From positions 62,001 to 126,000 of the forward strand of contig NZ_SOFH01000021.1 in assembly GCF_004402495.1 (NCBI RefSeq): 64,000 bases of DNA, read 5' to 3'. The stretch comes from Cryobacterium sp. HLT2-28 (GTDB taxonomy: Bacteria > Actinomycetota > Actinomycetes > Actinomycetales > Microbacteriaceae). The notes beneath the pieces are model-generated. The model saw nothing but the letters and a program-made list of their open reading frames with translations, did no database searches and had not been told where the DNA came from. Below are positions 50,532 through 59,029 of the stretch, piece by piece. A program made the position numbers and the translations under genes. How positions within the stretch are numbered: the stretch's first letter is position 1; each line of letters begins with the position of its first letter.

Positions 50532-51503
50532 ATGACGATGACCGCGGAGCAGGCAACCCAGTTCGCCGAGGTGTTCGACCGACTCGTGACCGGGGTGGAA
50601 CAGGTGCTGCTCGGCAAGCACCACGTGATCCGGATGTCGTTCACCGCCCTGCTCAGCGGCGGGCACCTTCTGCTCGAAGACGTGCCGGGAACGGGCAAGA
50701 CCTCGCTCGCCCGCGCCATTGCGCAGAGTGTCCGCGGCTCGAGCAACCGTGTACAGTTCACCCCCGACCTCCTGCCGGGAGACATCACCGGCGTGAGCAT
50801 CTACGACCAGCGCAGCGGCGCCTTCGAGTTCCACCGTGGTCCGATCTTCGCCAACATCGTCCTCGCCGACGAGATCAACCGGGCCAGCCCGAAGACCCAG
50901 TCGGCCCTGCTCGAAGTGATGGAGGAAGAACAGATCACCGCGGACGGCGTGACCCATCCCGTGGCGGCGCCGTTCATGGTGATCGCCACCCAGAACCCGA
51001 TCGAGCAGGCGGGCACCTACCGGTTGCCGGAGGCCCAGCTCGACCGGTTCATCATGAAGGCCTCGATCGGCTACCCGGACCATTCCTCCACGGTGCGCAT
51101 CCTCGAGGGTGCCGGGCTGCGCGCGCACGAGACGGTGGTGCCGCCGATCGTGTCCTCCGAGACCGTGGTCGAACTCGCGGCCCTCGCCCGCACGGTCTTC
51201 GTCGACGCCACCATCAACGACTACGTGGCCCGGCTGATCGACGCCACCCGCACGAGCACCGAGGTTCGACTGGGCGTGAGCGTGCGCGGCGCCCTGGCCC
51301 TCGTCCGCACCGCCAAGACTCTGGCCGCTGCCAACGGCCGCCACTACGTGATCCCCGACGACGTGAAGGAACTCGCGGAAACCGTGCTCGCCCACCGGCT
51401 TCTCCTCGACCCCGAGGCCGAATTCGACGGGGTCACACCGTCCAGCGTGATCGCCCGGATCCTGATCGAGACCCCGCCGCCCAGCGACAGGCTGACTGTG
51501 TGA
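50532..51503 (+). CDS. moxR: MoxR-family AAA+ ATPase
   Basis: A 323-residue MoxR ATPase, a chaperone-like AAA+ family that assembles or activates protein complexes, usually with DUF58/VWA partners. Walker A is EDVPGTGKTSLA and Walker B is VLADEINRASPKTQSALLEVM. The sensor motif IATQNPIEQAGTYRLPEAQ and the C-terminal lid with VRGALALVRTAKTLAA are present. It begins 62 bases after the giant-protein stop without a clear ribosome site (an alternative ATG is at 50538). Its stop overlaps the DUF58 GTG start by four bases, the classic moxR-DUF58 pair. Confidence 0.95.
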   Translation: MTMTAEQATQFAEVFDRLVTGVEQVLLGKHHVIRMSFTALLSGGHLLLEDVPGTGKTSLARAIAQSVRGSSNRVQFTPDLLPGDITGVSIYDQRSGAFEFHRGPIFANIVLADEINRASPKTQSALLEVMEEEQITADGVTHPVAAPFMVIATQNPIEQAGTYRLPEAQLDRFIMKASIGYPDHSSTVRILEGAGLRAHETVVPPIVSSETVVELAALARTVFVDATINDYVARLIDATRTSTEVRLGVSVRGALALVRTAKTLAAANGRHYVIPDDVKELAETVLAHRLLLDPEAEFDGVTPSSVIARILIETPPPSDRLTV

Positions 51504-52906
51504 GCCAGGTCAAACTCACCCGCAGCGGGGTGCCCCGGGGCACCGCTGACCTCCCCGGTGGCACCGGCCGAACGGATACCGCACTTCAGGTGCCGGCGGG
51601 TGCGCCGGGCCGGCCGGATGCGCCCGTGCGGGACGGCAGGCTGGCCGACGCCATCACCGCCACGGTTCGGGCCTGGCGGGCGCTGGCCGAGTTCGGCTCC
51701 ACCATCGGCGGCTTCGTCGCCTCGGTGGTCACTCCGCTCGGCTGGTGCCTCCTCGTCGTGGTGTTCTTCTCCTTCCTCTTCGGTTACGGCCTCGGCTGGA
51801 CCGAACTCGTTGCGATCGCCTGGTCCGGGTCCGTCCTGGTCCTGGCGGCGTTCTGCTTCCTGCTCGGGCGCAACGCCTATGAGATCCACCTGTCCCTTCC
51901 GGTCGACCGGGTGGTCGTCGGGGCGAAGGTGCCCGGTGAGGTGACGGTGCTGAACCCGACCAGGCAGCGGCTCCCCGGGGTCGCTGTGGAGGTCCCGGTC
52001 GGCGCCGGGCTGGCCGAATTCGCCATGCCGGGGCTTGCCCGCGGGGGCAGCTTCGACGACGTCTTCATCGTTCCGGCCACCCGCCGGGGTGTCATCCCGA
52101 TCGGACCGGTGCGCACGGTGCGCGGTGACCCGGTCGGGTTGCTGCGCCGGGAAATAGTCTGGGCCGAGCGCGTCGAACTCTTCGTGCATCCGCGCACCAT
52201 CCCGATCCCGAGCATGAGCACCGGGTTCATCCGCGACCTCGAAGGCAATCCCACCCGCGACCTGACCAACAGCGACATGTCCTTCCACGCGCTGCGCGAA
52301 TACGTGCCCGGTGACGAGCGCCGCAGCATCCACTGGAAGAGCACGGCCAAAACCGGCCGCTACATGGTTCGGCAGTATGAGGAGTCGCGCCGCAGCCACC
52401 TGATGGTGGCCCTGAGCCTGGCGGAGTCCGATTTCGCTACCGAGGACGAGTTCGAGATGGCGGTCAGCGTGGCCGGGTCGCTCGGTGTGCGGGCCATCCG
52501 TGATGCTCGAACGGTGTCGGTCGTGGCCAGCGAGGTGGTTCCGGGCAGTGCCCGGCGGCGGGCATCCGTGGTTCGCAGCCTGAGCACGCTCACCCGCACG
52601 CGTCTGCTCGACGACCTCAGCAGGGTGGAACTGTCCGCTGCGGCGCTGCCCGTCAGTGAATTGGCCAAGGCGGCGGCCGACAAGGTCGCCGGCATCTCGG
52701 TGGCGTTCCTGGTCACGGGGTCGTCCACCAGCCTGACCGAACTGCGCGCCGCCGCACATCGTTTCCCGGCCGGGGTCGAGGTGGTCGCGGTGGTCTGCGA
52801 CCCGGAGAACATCCCCAGCCTCCGGAGGGTTGCCGAGCTCAGTGTCCTCACCATCGGCTTCCTGGACGACCTGCAGCACAGCCTGGCCAGGGCGGCCGCC
52901 GTATGA
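51500..52906 (+). CDS. DUF58 membrane protein, MoxR partner
   Basis: A 468-residue protein with two transmembrane helices (about residues 77-125, FGSTIGGFVASVVTPLGWCL onward) and the DUF58 domain motif FHALREYVPGDERRSIHWKS, then TAKTGRYMVRQYEE, near residues 258-295. A VWA-like C-terminal half (residues 297-468) includes LMVALSLAESDF, but a full MIDAS is not clear. DUF58 proteins are the usual MoxR clients in envelope-stress systems. The GTG start overlaps the moxR stop, and the stop overlaps the transglutaminase-like gene start (ATGA at 52903). Confidence 0.9.
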   Translation: MSQVKLTRSGVPRGTADLPGGTGRTDTALQVPAGAPGRPDAPVRDGRLADAITATVRAWRALAEFGSTIGGFVASVVTPLGWCLLVVVFFSFLFGYGLGWTELVAIAWSGSVLVLAAFCFLLGRNAYEIHLSLPVDRVVVGAKVPGEVTVLNPTRQRLPGVAVEVPVGAGLAEFAMPGLARGGSFDDVFIVPATRRGVIPIGPVRTVRGDPVGLLRREIVWAERVELFVHPRTIPIPSMSTGFIRDLEGNPTRDLTNSDMSFHALREYVPGDERRSIHWKSTAKTGRYMVRQYEESRRSHLMVALSLAESDFATEDEFEMAVSVAGSLGVRAIRDARTVSVVASEVVPGSARRRASVVRSLSTLTRTRLLDDLSRVELSAAALPVSELAKAAADKVAGISVAFLVTGSSTSLTELRAAAHRFPAGVEVVAVVCDPENIPSLRRVAELSVLTIGFLDDLQHSLARAAAV

Positions 52907-55263
52907 GCGCGCGCAGGGCGGCCGGGCCGGCCCGCCGGCCGCGCACCGACTGGGGCTTCATCCTCGGCAACACCCTCGGCCTGATGACGGCCATCTTCGT
53001 CGCCGCCACCTCGCTTTGGCCGATCTACCGGAGCACCGAGTTCGTCGTGCTCGTCGTCGTCGCATTCGCCCTGGGTGCGCTTGTCGCCGTGCCCGGCGCG
53101 ATCTTCTGCTGGCCGGCATGGGTCGTCGGCCTCGTCACGATCGCCGTCTTCCTGCTGGCAGGGGTGCCCCTGGCCATCCCCGGTGAAGCCATCAACCGGG
53201 TCTTTCCGTCCGTTCAGGGCCTGCTCGACCTGCTCAGGGCCACGGCCCTGAGCTGGAAGCAGCTCGTCACGATCGTGCTGCCGGTCGGCTCGTACCAGGC
53301 GCTGCTCGTGCCGGCGCTGATCCTGGTGCTGCTCAGCACCGTTGCGGGACTGTCGATTGCGCTGCGCACCCGGATCGGCGAACTCGCGGCGCTCGCGCCC
53401 GCGGTGCTCTTCATCGCCGGGATCGGACTGGGGCCGACGAGGGCGGCCACCCCGATCGAATCCGCCCTCGGACTCTTCGTGGTACTGCTCTTCTGGCTTC
53501 TTTGGCTGCGCTGGGTGCGCCGGCACGCGATCGTGCGCCTCGTCGCACAGCAATCGCGCCGGACGATCGAGTCCGCCGCCGACCGCCGCCTCGGCGCGGC
53601 CAGGGGACTGGTCAGCGCCGCGCTGGTCATCGCCGTGGCCATCGCGGCAGGCACGGTCGCGGCGATCGCTCTCCCGGCGAGCGTTCCCCGCGACGTGCTG
53701 CGTGCGCGGGTGCAGCAGCCGTTCGATCCACGGTCCTACCCCAGCCCGCTCAGCGCATTCCGCGGCTACCTGGAACCGGGCGCCGCCGACGAGGCCCTGC
53801 TCGAGGTGCGCGGTCTCCCCACGGGAGGGCGCATTCGAATCGCGGCCCTCGACAGCTACGACGGCATCGTCTACTCGGTGGGCAGCGCCGCCACCACCAG
53901 CGTATCCGGCTCCTTCACGAGGCTGCCCGACCGGCTCGACCAGTCGGGGGCCGGCGGGGAACAGGTCAGCCTCGCGGTGACCGTCGACGGTTACAACGGC
54001 GTCTGGGTTCCCGGTTCCGGAGCGCTCGAAAGAATCACCTTCTCCGGGCCGACAGCCCCCGCCCGCTCCGACTCGTTCTTCTACAACGACAACATCGGCA
54101 CCGCCGCTGTGCTGACCGGACTGACCAGGGGGGACCGCTACACGAGCGTCGCCGTGATGCCGCGGGAGCCGGCCGCCCTGGCCGCCCTGCAGCCGGGTGC
54201 GGCCATTCTGCCGGCCCTCGACGTGGTCCCCGACGATCTGGACCAGGTCCTCGCCCGCTACGTGCGGCCGGGGGACCCGCCGGGAGTCCAGCTCCAGGCC
54301 ATGCTGGCCGGCCTGAAGACGGATGGCTACATCAGCCACGGGGTCGGCGCCGACGAGCCCGTGAGCCGCTCGGGCCACGGAGCAGACCGGATCAGCCAGC
54401 TGTTCACCGACCGGCCCATGCTGGGCGACGCCGAGCAATACTCCGTGGCGGCAGCCCTCCTCGCCCGAAGGCTGGGATTCCCGGCCAGGGTCGTGGTCGG
54501 GTTCGTACCCGCGGCTTCCGGCGGGTCCGGTTCCGTGACCGTCACCGGCGCCGACATCTCCGCCTGGATCGAAGTGCAGTCGGCCGACGGGCGGTGGGTC
54601 ACCATCGACCCGAACCCGGCAGTGCGCGACATCCCCGCGAAGCAGCCGGACAAGCCCGCGGTGGTGTCCCGCCCCCAGTCGGTCGTGCCCCCTGCAGTCC
54701 CCGACACCGCGGAACAGCGCGACGCGGCACCGCCGGAGAGAACCATCGACGACCTCCCGGCGGCCCTCGACCCGCTGCTCGCCTTCCTGCTCGCCGCGGC
54801 CACGGTGGCCGGCTGGACCCTGCTCGGACTTGCGGTGCTGGCCGCGCCGTTCCTGCTCATCATCGCCGCCAAGGCCAGGCGGCGGAGGCTCCGCCGAACC
54901 CTCACGGCGCCGCTGGACCGGATCCGCGGCGGCTGGCGGGAATTCGCCGACGCTGCGCTGGACTACGGCATCGACGTGCCCGCCGGCGCAACCAGGATCG
55001 AGGTGGCCGAGTCTGTGGGCGGCCCCGCGCCGATGGCCTTCGCTTCGGTCGTCGACCGTGCGGTGTTCGCACCCGGCCGGCCGGGCACGGTGGAGGCTGA
55101 CACGGTCTGGGCGTCCGTCGCCCAGTTGCGGGCCGGGTTGTCGGCCGGGAAGACGCGCCGGACGAGGCTTGCGGCGCTCGTCTCGCTCCGGTCGCTGGGT
55201 CGCTACGCTGGAGGGACATCCGTTCTCAGCGCGGTGCGGGGCAAGGGAGGATCGGCGACGTGA
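52903..55263 (+). CDS. TgpA-type membrane protein with a catalytically degenerate transglutaminase fold
   Basis: A 786-residue protein with five or six transmembrane helices in the first 250 residues, a large outer region, and one more helix near residues 625-650 before a basic cytosolic tail. The outer region holds a transglutaminase-like core: GDAEQYSVAAALLARRLGFP, then ARVVVGFVP, GADISAWIEVQ and GRWVTIDPNP. Aligned to the Cys-His-Asp triad, Cys is Ala510 and His is Ser553; only Asp569 is kept. It is therefore unlikely to cross-link proteins and may bind peptides or scaffold assembly instead. Overlaps of four bases on both sides tie it to DUF58 and the FHA gene. Confidence 0.9.
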   Translation: MSARRAAGPARRPRTDWGFILGNTLGLMTAIFVAATSLWPIYRSTEFVVLVVVAFALGALVAVPGAIFCWPAWVVGLVTIAVFLLAGVPLAIPGEAINRVFPSVQGLLDLLRATALSWKQLVTIVLPVGSYQALLVPALILVLLSTVAGLSIALRTRIGELAALAPAVLFIAGIGLGPTRAATPIESALGLFVVLLFWLLWLRWVRRHAIVRLVAQQSRRTIESAADRRLGAARGLVSAALVIAVAIAAGTVAAIALPASVPRDVLRARVQQPFDPRSYPSPLSAFRGYLEPGAADEALLEVRGLPTGGRIRIAALDSYDGIVYSVGSAATTSVSGSFTRLPDRLDQSGAGGEQVSLAVTVDGYNGVWVPGSGALERITFSGPTAPARSDSFFYNDNIGTAAVLTGLTRGDRYTSVAVMPREPAALAALQPGAAILPALDVVPDDLDQVLARYVRPGDPPGVQLQAMLAGLKTDGYISHGVGADEPVSRSGHGADRISQLFTDRPMLGDAEQYSVAAALLARRLGFPARVVVGFVPAASGGSGSVTVTGADISAWIEVQSADGRWVTIDPNPAVRDIPAKQPDKPAVVSRPQSVVPPAVPDTAEQRDAAPPERTIDDLPAALDPLLAFLLAAATVAGWTLLGLAVLAAPFLLIIAAKARRRRLRRTLTAPLDRIRGGWREFADAALDYGIDVPAGATRIEVAESVGGPAPMAFASVVDRAVFAPGRPGTVEADTVWASVAQLRAGLSAGKTRRTRLAALVSLRSLGRYAGGTSVLSAVRGKGGSAT

Positions 55264-55952
55264 ACTGCCTGATCTGCGGTGCCGCGCTCCCGGCCGGCGC
55301 CATGTTCTGCGGCGAATGCGGCAGCTCGAGTACCGCCACACCGAAGACCCGCAAACGCCCCGACCCGCGCCCCAGCGACACCACGATCATCCAGCCGCTT
55401 CCGCGCCAGCCTGTGGTCATCTCAATCCCGCTCGGCGCCGACGGCCGGGTGCAGCTTCCTCCCGCCGCAGCGCCGGAGGCCGCAGAGCAACCCGAGCCCA
55501 CCCCGAAGCACGGTGCAGTGCCCGTGGCACCGGAATCGGCGCCGGTCGCGGCCGTCATCCCCGCTGCCCCGCCGTCTCCCGCGCTGCAGCCTCCCGCGCT
55601 GCAGCCACCTGTCGCGGCGCCGCGCACGTCGCTCTTCGTCCTTCAGTTCAGCACGGGCGAGACGGTCTCCGCCCAGGGCACCGGGCTGGTCGGCCGGCGG
55701 CCCCTTCCGCAACCGACCGAGCGTTTCGACATCCTGGTGCAGGTCAGCGACCTGGGCATGTCCGTGTCGAAGAGCCACCTCGAATTCGGGCAGCATGACG
55801 GCGAATTCTGGGTCAGCGACCGCTTCTCGGGCAACGGCACCATCATCCGGCGCCCCGACTCGACGTCCGTGCGGTGCGAGCCCGGCCGCCGCTACCTCGT
55901 GCCGCGGGGGTCACGGGTCGAGATCGCCGACCAGTTCTTCATGGTGAACTAG
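55260..55952 (+). CDS. Zinc-ribbon FHA-domain protein
   Basis: A 230-residue protein. The N-terminus CLICG...CGECG is a four-Cys zinc ribbon (residues 3-21). A Pro/Ala/Gln-rich linker of about 95 residues follows. The C-terminal FHA domain has GLVGRRPLPQ, SVSKSHLEFGQH and VSDRFSGNGTII (the usual STNGT is SGNGT here). The start is GTG 55260, overlapping the transglutaminase-like gene stop by four bases. It should recruit a phosphoprotein, perhaps a target of the kinase in this array, to the membrane machinery encoded around it. The next gene starts 89 bases later. Confidence 0.88.
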   Translation: MNCLICGAALPAGAMFCGECGSSSTATPKTRKRPDPRPSDTTIIQPLPRQPVVISIPLGADGRVQLPPAAAPEAAEQPEPTPKHGAVPVAPESAPVAAVIPAAPPSPALQPPALQPPVAAPRTSLFVLQFSTGETVSAQGTGLVGRRPLPQPTERFDILVQVSDLGMSVSKSHLEFGQHDGEFWVSDRFSGNGTIIRRPDSTSVRCEPGRRYLVPRGSRVEIADQFFMVN

Positions 55953-56041
55953 CTTCCCCTCCCCACCGCGGCCTTCCCTGGGTGCTGCGCGGATGCCCGC
56001 CCGGTGTCCCGGCGCGGGCGCTCCCGTGGTCTCCTTGACCG

Positions 56042-59017
56042 GTGTTCCGGCCCGAAGACCCATTGATCCTGCCGGCGCGGCCGGTCGATCCGCCCTCGCC
56101 CGGGTTTCCGCTGATCGCCAGCGCCGCCCCGGTGGTGGTCGCTGTCGCGATCTGGATGTTCACCGGCTCGGCCTTCGTGCTCCTCTTCGCCGTCCTCGGC
56201 CCCGTCATCGCAGTGGGCAGCATGGTCGACGGCCGCCGCACCCGGCGCCGCACCCGGATCCGAGCGGACGAGACCCACCGGGCCGCTCTGGCGGCGCTCC
56301 GCGTGAAAGTCGAACAGCGCAGGACCGCCCTGGTCCGGGCCGCCTGGGGTCGCACCCCGTCGGCGGCCGGCATCCTCCAGGATCCCGGCGGCACCGTGCA
56401 CTGGAGAGCGAGACCGGCCGCGCCGGTGCTGGTGAGCCTGGGCAGCGGCGACGTGACCAGCGGGCTGCGGTTGGAGGGTGCCGACCCCGACGACGAACCG
56501 GGAATCCGCGCGCTGGCGGCCACCCTGACCGGCGCGCCGATCACCGCGGACCTGCACGACGGCGTCGGCATCGTGGCGGCACCGGCCCTGGGCCGGGCGA
56601 TGGCCAGGGGGCTGCTGGTGCAGGCGGCCGCGGTCCTGCCCCCTGGCCCGGTCGGCCTCGCCGTGCTGCCGCCCGGCCACTGGGCCTGGGCGACGTCCCT
56701 CCCGCACGCCGCCGCCCGGTCGCCGGACCGGCTGATCACCGTCTGCGACAGCGAGACGCCCGCCGGCGTCCCGACCGGATCCCGGCCGCTCATCGCGCTG
56801 GGCCGCTGCCTGGAGGAACTCCCCACCGGCTGTGACACCATCGTGCGTGCGCACGGGCCGACGCGCGCCGAAATCGTGCGGTCGCCCGTGCATCCCGCCG
56901 GACTCCGCTTCCGCCCGGAACTGGTGACCCGTGACCAGGCCGCCGGCTTCGCCGTGCGGCTGGGCGAGAGAGCTCGTACGGCCGGGCTGATCGGCCGGTT
57001 CGGTCCCGTTCCCGCCTCGGTGACCCTGGCGGAGCTGGCCGAAGCCGACCCGGCGGCCGTCCTGCCGCGGTCGCCGGGGACCGCGGCGGGATCGTCACGC
57101 CCGCCGGGCCTCGCCGGTGTGATCGGCATCGGCGAACAAGGCAGGGTGACGCTGGACCTCGTCGCGGCCGGCCCGCACGCCGTCGTCGGAGGCACCACGG
57201 GCAGCGGCAAGAGCGAACTCCTGGTGACCTGGGTCGCAGCGATGGCCGCGGTCCATCCGCACGACGCGGTGACCTTCCTGCTGATCGATTTCAAGGGCGG
57301 CGCCGCGTTCCGGCCCCTGGTCGCCCTGCCCCACTGCGTCGGTCTCATCACCGACCTCGACGGGCGGCAGGCCGCCCGCGCCCTGGCCAGCCTGGCCGCG
57401 GAGCTGCGGCACCGGGAGTGGGCCATGCGCGCCGCCGGCGCCCGCGACATCACCGAACTGAACAGCGCAGGTTCCCGGTCGAATCCGCTCCCGCGCCTCG
57501 TGATCGTGGTGGACGAATTCGCCACCATGCTCACGGCCTTCCCCGAGCTGCACGCGCTCTTCCTCGACATCGCGGCGCGCGGTCGCTCGCTCGGAGTACA
57601 CCTGATCCTCTGCACGCAGCGCCCCAACGGCGTCGTGCGCGACGCCCTGCTCGCGAACTGCAACCTGAGGGTCTCCCTGCGGGTGAACAACCGCGCCGAC
57701 AGCCAGGCCGTGCTGGGAACGGATGCCGCCGCCGCGCTCCCGGCCGCCGTACCGGGGCGTTGCCTCATCTCGGCGCTCGAAGGAGCCCCTCTGCTCTGCC
57801 AGGTGGCCACGACCACCGAAGCCGACCTCAGGGCGATCGTCGGTCGGTGCGGCGAGAATCGCAGCGGTGCGGAGCCGAACCCGCGCGGGCCCTGGCTCGA
57901 CCCGCTGCCCGGCCGGGTGACGCGGAATGACCTGGCCCGCGTCGAGACGGCGGCCACGGCCACGGCCACGACCAGGGAACCAGGAGGACCGGCCACCGGC
58001 GTTCTCCTCGGGCTGCTCGACGAACCGGAGCACCAGCGCTACCGGGTCGCCCGCTACGATCCGGAGCGCGACGGCCACCTCCTCGTCGTCGGGGCCGGAC
58101 GCTCAGGCAAGAGCACAGTGATGGCATCCGTCGCAGCCCAGTATTCCCATTCCGGCATGGCCGCGGTCCTGAATCCTCCGCCTGACGTCGAATCGGTCTG
58201 GGACACCCTCGCCGAGGCACGAGCCTGCCTCGACGCCGGCTCCCGGGAGGCCCGGCTCGTCCTGCTGGACGACTTCGATTCGGTGTACGCCCGGTGGGGC
58301 GATGAACACCGGGCGGCCGCGCTCGAACGGCTCACCAGTCTGCTCCGCGACGGGCCGACCGCCGGACTGGTCATCGTCGTCGCCGTGCAACACCTCTCCG
58401 GCGCCCTGCAGGCGCTGCCTTCGTTCTGTCAGAGCCGGCTGGTGCTGCGAATGCCGGATGCCGGCGCCCACGTCGCCGCCGGAGCGGATCCAGCCCTGTT
58501 CGACGCGGCCGTGCCCCCGGGCGGCGGTTGCTGGAACGGCGCACGCATCCAGCTGCTCCAGCCGGAGCCGGGTGCCGTTCGTTCCTCACCCGGCAGGGGC
58601 CCCGCCGCCGCCGCCGCAGGGGACGCCGCAGCGGGGGACACCCTCGCCGGGCACCGCTCCCTGCTCGTCGTGGCAGCCACGCCGGCCCGCACAATCGCGG
58701 CTCTCACCTCCGCCCGTCCCGGGGAGATCATCGACCTCTCCGCCAGCGTAAGCGCGGAGGCCGGCCGGCTCAGGGTGCTGGCCGACGACGGTGCCGTCCT
58801 GGTCGGCGACACCGACACCTGGCAGGCACACTGGTCGCTGCTCGGGCTGCTGCGCCCGCATACGGCGATCGTGTTCGACGGCTGCGGCCTGGCCGATTTC
58901 CGCGCCATCAGCCGTCGCCGGGACCTGCCACCGCCGCTCGCCCCCGGCCGGTGCCGGGTCTGGGTGCTTCGCCCCGACGGCGCCGTCGTGCGGGCGACGC
59001 TCCCGGCGCCTGGCTGA
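56042..59017 (+). CDS. EccC/FtsK-like membrane ATPase
   Basis: A 991-residue protein laid out like type-VII EccC/EssC ATPases. Two N-terminal membrane helices (about residues 24-60) come first, then a stalk, then tandem FtsK/SpoIIIE domains. Domain 1 has Walker A GGTTGSGKS (Lys390) and Walker B RLVIVVDEFATM. Domain 2 has GAGRSGKST (Lys690) and LVLLDDFDSVYARW. A third C-terminal domain (from about residue 870, LLVVAATPARTIAALTSARPG) lacks a Walker A. No WXG100 substrate or EccB/D/E gene is present in the window. The GTG start was taken because nothing better is upstream. It probably exports or pulls a protein, possibly the giant repeat protein or an unlinked WXG100 protein. Confidence 0.88.
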   Translation: MFRPEDPLILPARPVDPPSPGFPLIASAAPVVVAVAIWMFTGSAFVLLFAVLGPVIAVGSMVDGRRTRRRTRIRADETHRAALAALRVKVEQRRTALVRAAWGRTPSAAGILQDPGGTVHWRARPAAPVLVSLGSGDVTSGLRLEGADPDDEPGIRALAATLTGAPITADLHDGVGIVAAPALGRAMARGLLVQAAAVLPPGPVGLAVLPPGHWAWATSLPHAAARSPDRLITVCDSETPAGVPTGSRPLIALGRCLEELPTGCDTIVRAHGPTRAEIVRSPVHPAGLRFRPELVTRDQAAGFAVRLGERARTAGLIGRFGPVPASVTLAELAEADPAAVLPRSPGTAAGSSRPPGLAGVIGIGEQGRVTLDLVAAGPHAVVGGTTGSGKSELLVTWVAAMAAVHPHDAVTFLLIDFKGGAAFRPLVALPHCVGLITDLDGRQAARALASLAAELRHREWAMRAAGARDITELNSAGSRSNPLPRLVIVVDEFATMLTAFPELHALFLDIAARGRSLGVHLILCTQRPNGVVRDALLANCNLRVSLRVNNRADSQAVLGTDAAAALPAAVPGRCLISALEGAPLLCQVATTTEADLRAIVGRCGENRSGAEPNPRGPWLDPLPGRVTRNDLARVETAATATATTREPGGPATGVLLGLLDEPEHQRYRVARYDPERDGHLLVVGAGRSGKSTVMASVAAQYSHSGMAAVLNPPPDVESVWDTLAEARACLDAGSREARLVLLDDFDSVYARWGDEHRAAALERLTSLLRDGPTAGLVIVVAVQHLSGALQALPSFCQSRLVLRMPDAGAHVAAGADPALFDAAVPPGGGCWNGARIQLLQPEPGAVRSSPGRGPAAAAAGDAAAGDTLAGHRSLLVVAATPARTIAALTSARPGEIIDLSASVSAEAGRLRVLADDGAVLVGDTDTWQAHWSLLGLLRPHTAIVFDGCGLADFRAISRRRDLPPPLAPGRCRVWVLRPDGAVVRATLPAPG

Positions 59018-59029
59018 CCGGTGCCGGAC

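Noticed and set aside
55939..57996. 685-codon minus-strand frame over the EccC-like gene
   Set aside because: It is antisense to a well-supported ATPase; its Arg/Ser/Pro-rich composition is typical of a shadow.
41108..59017. A complete type-VII secretion locus
   Set aside because: Only the EccC-like ATPase is present; no WXG100, EccB, EccD, EccE or mycosin gene was found.
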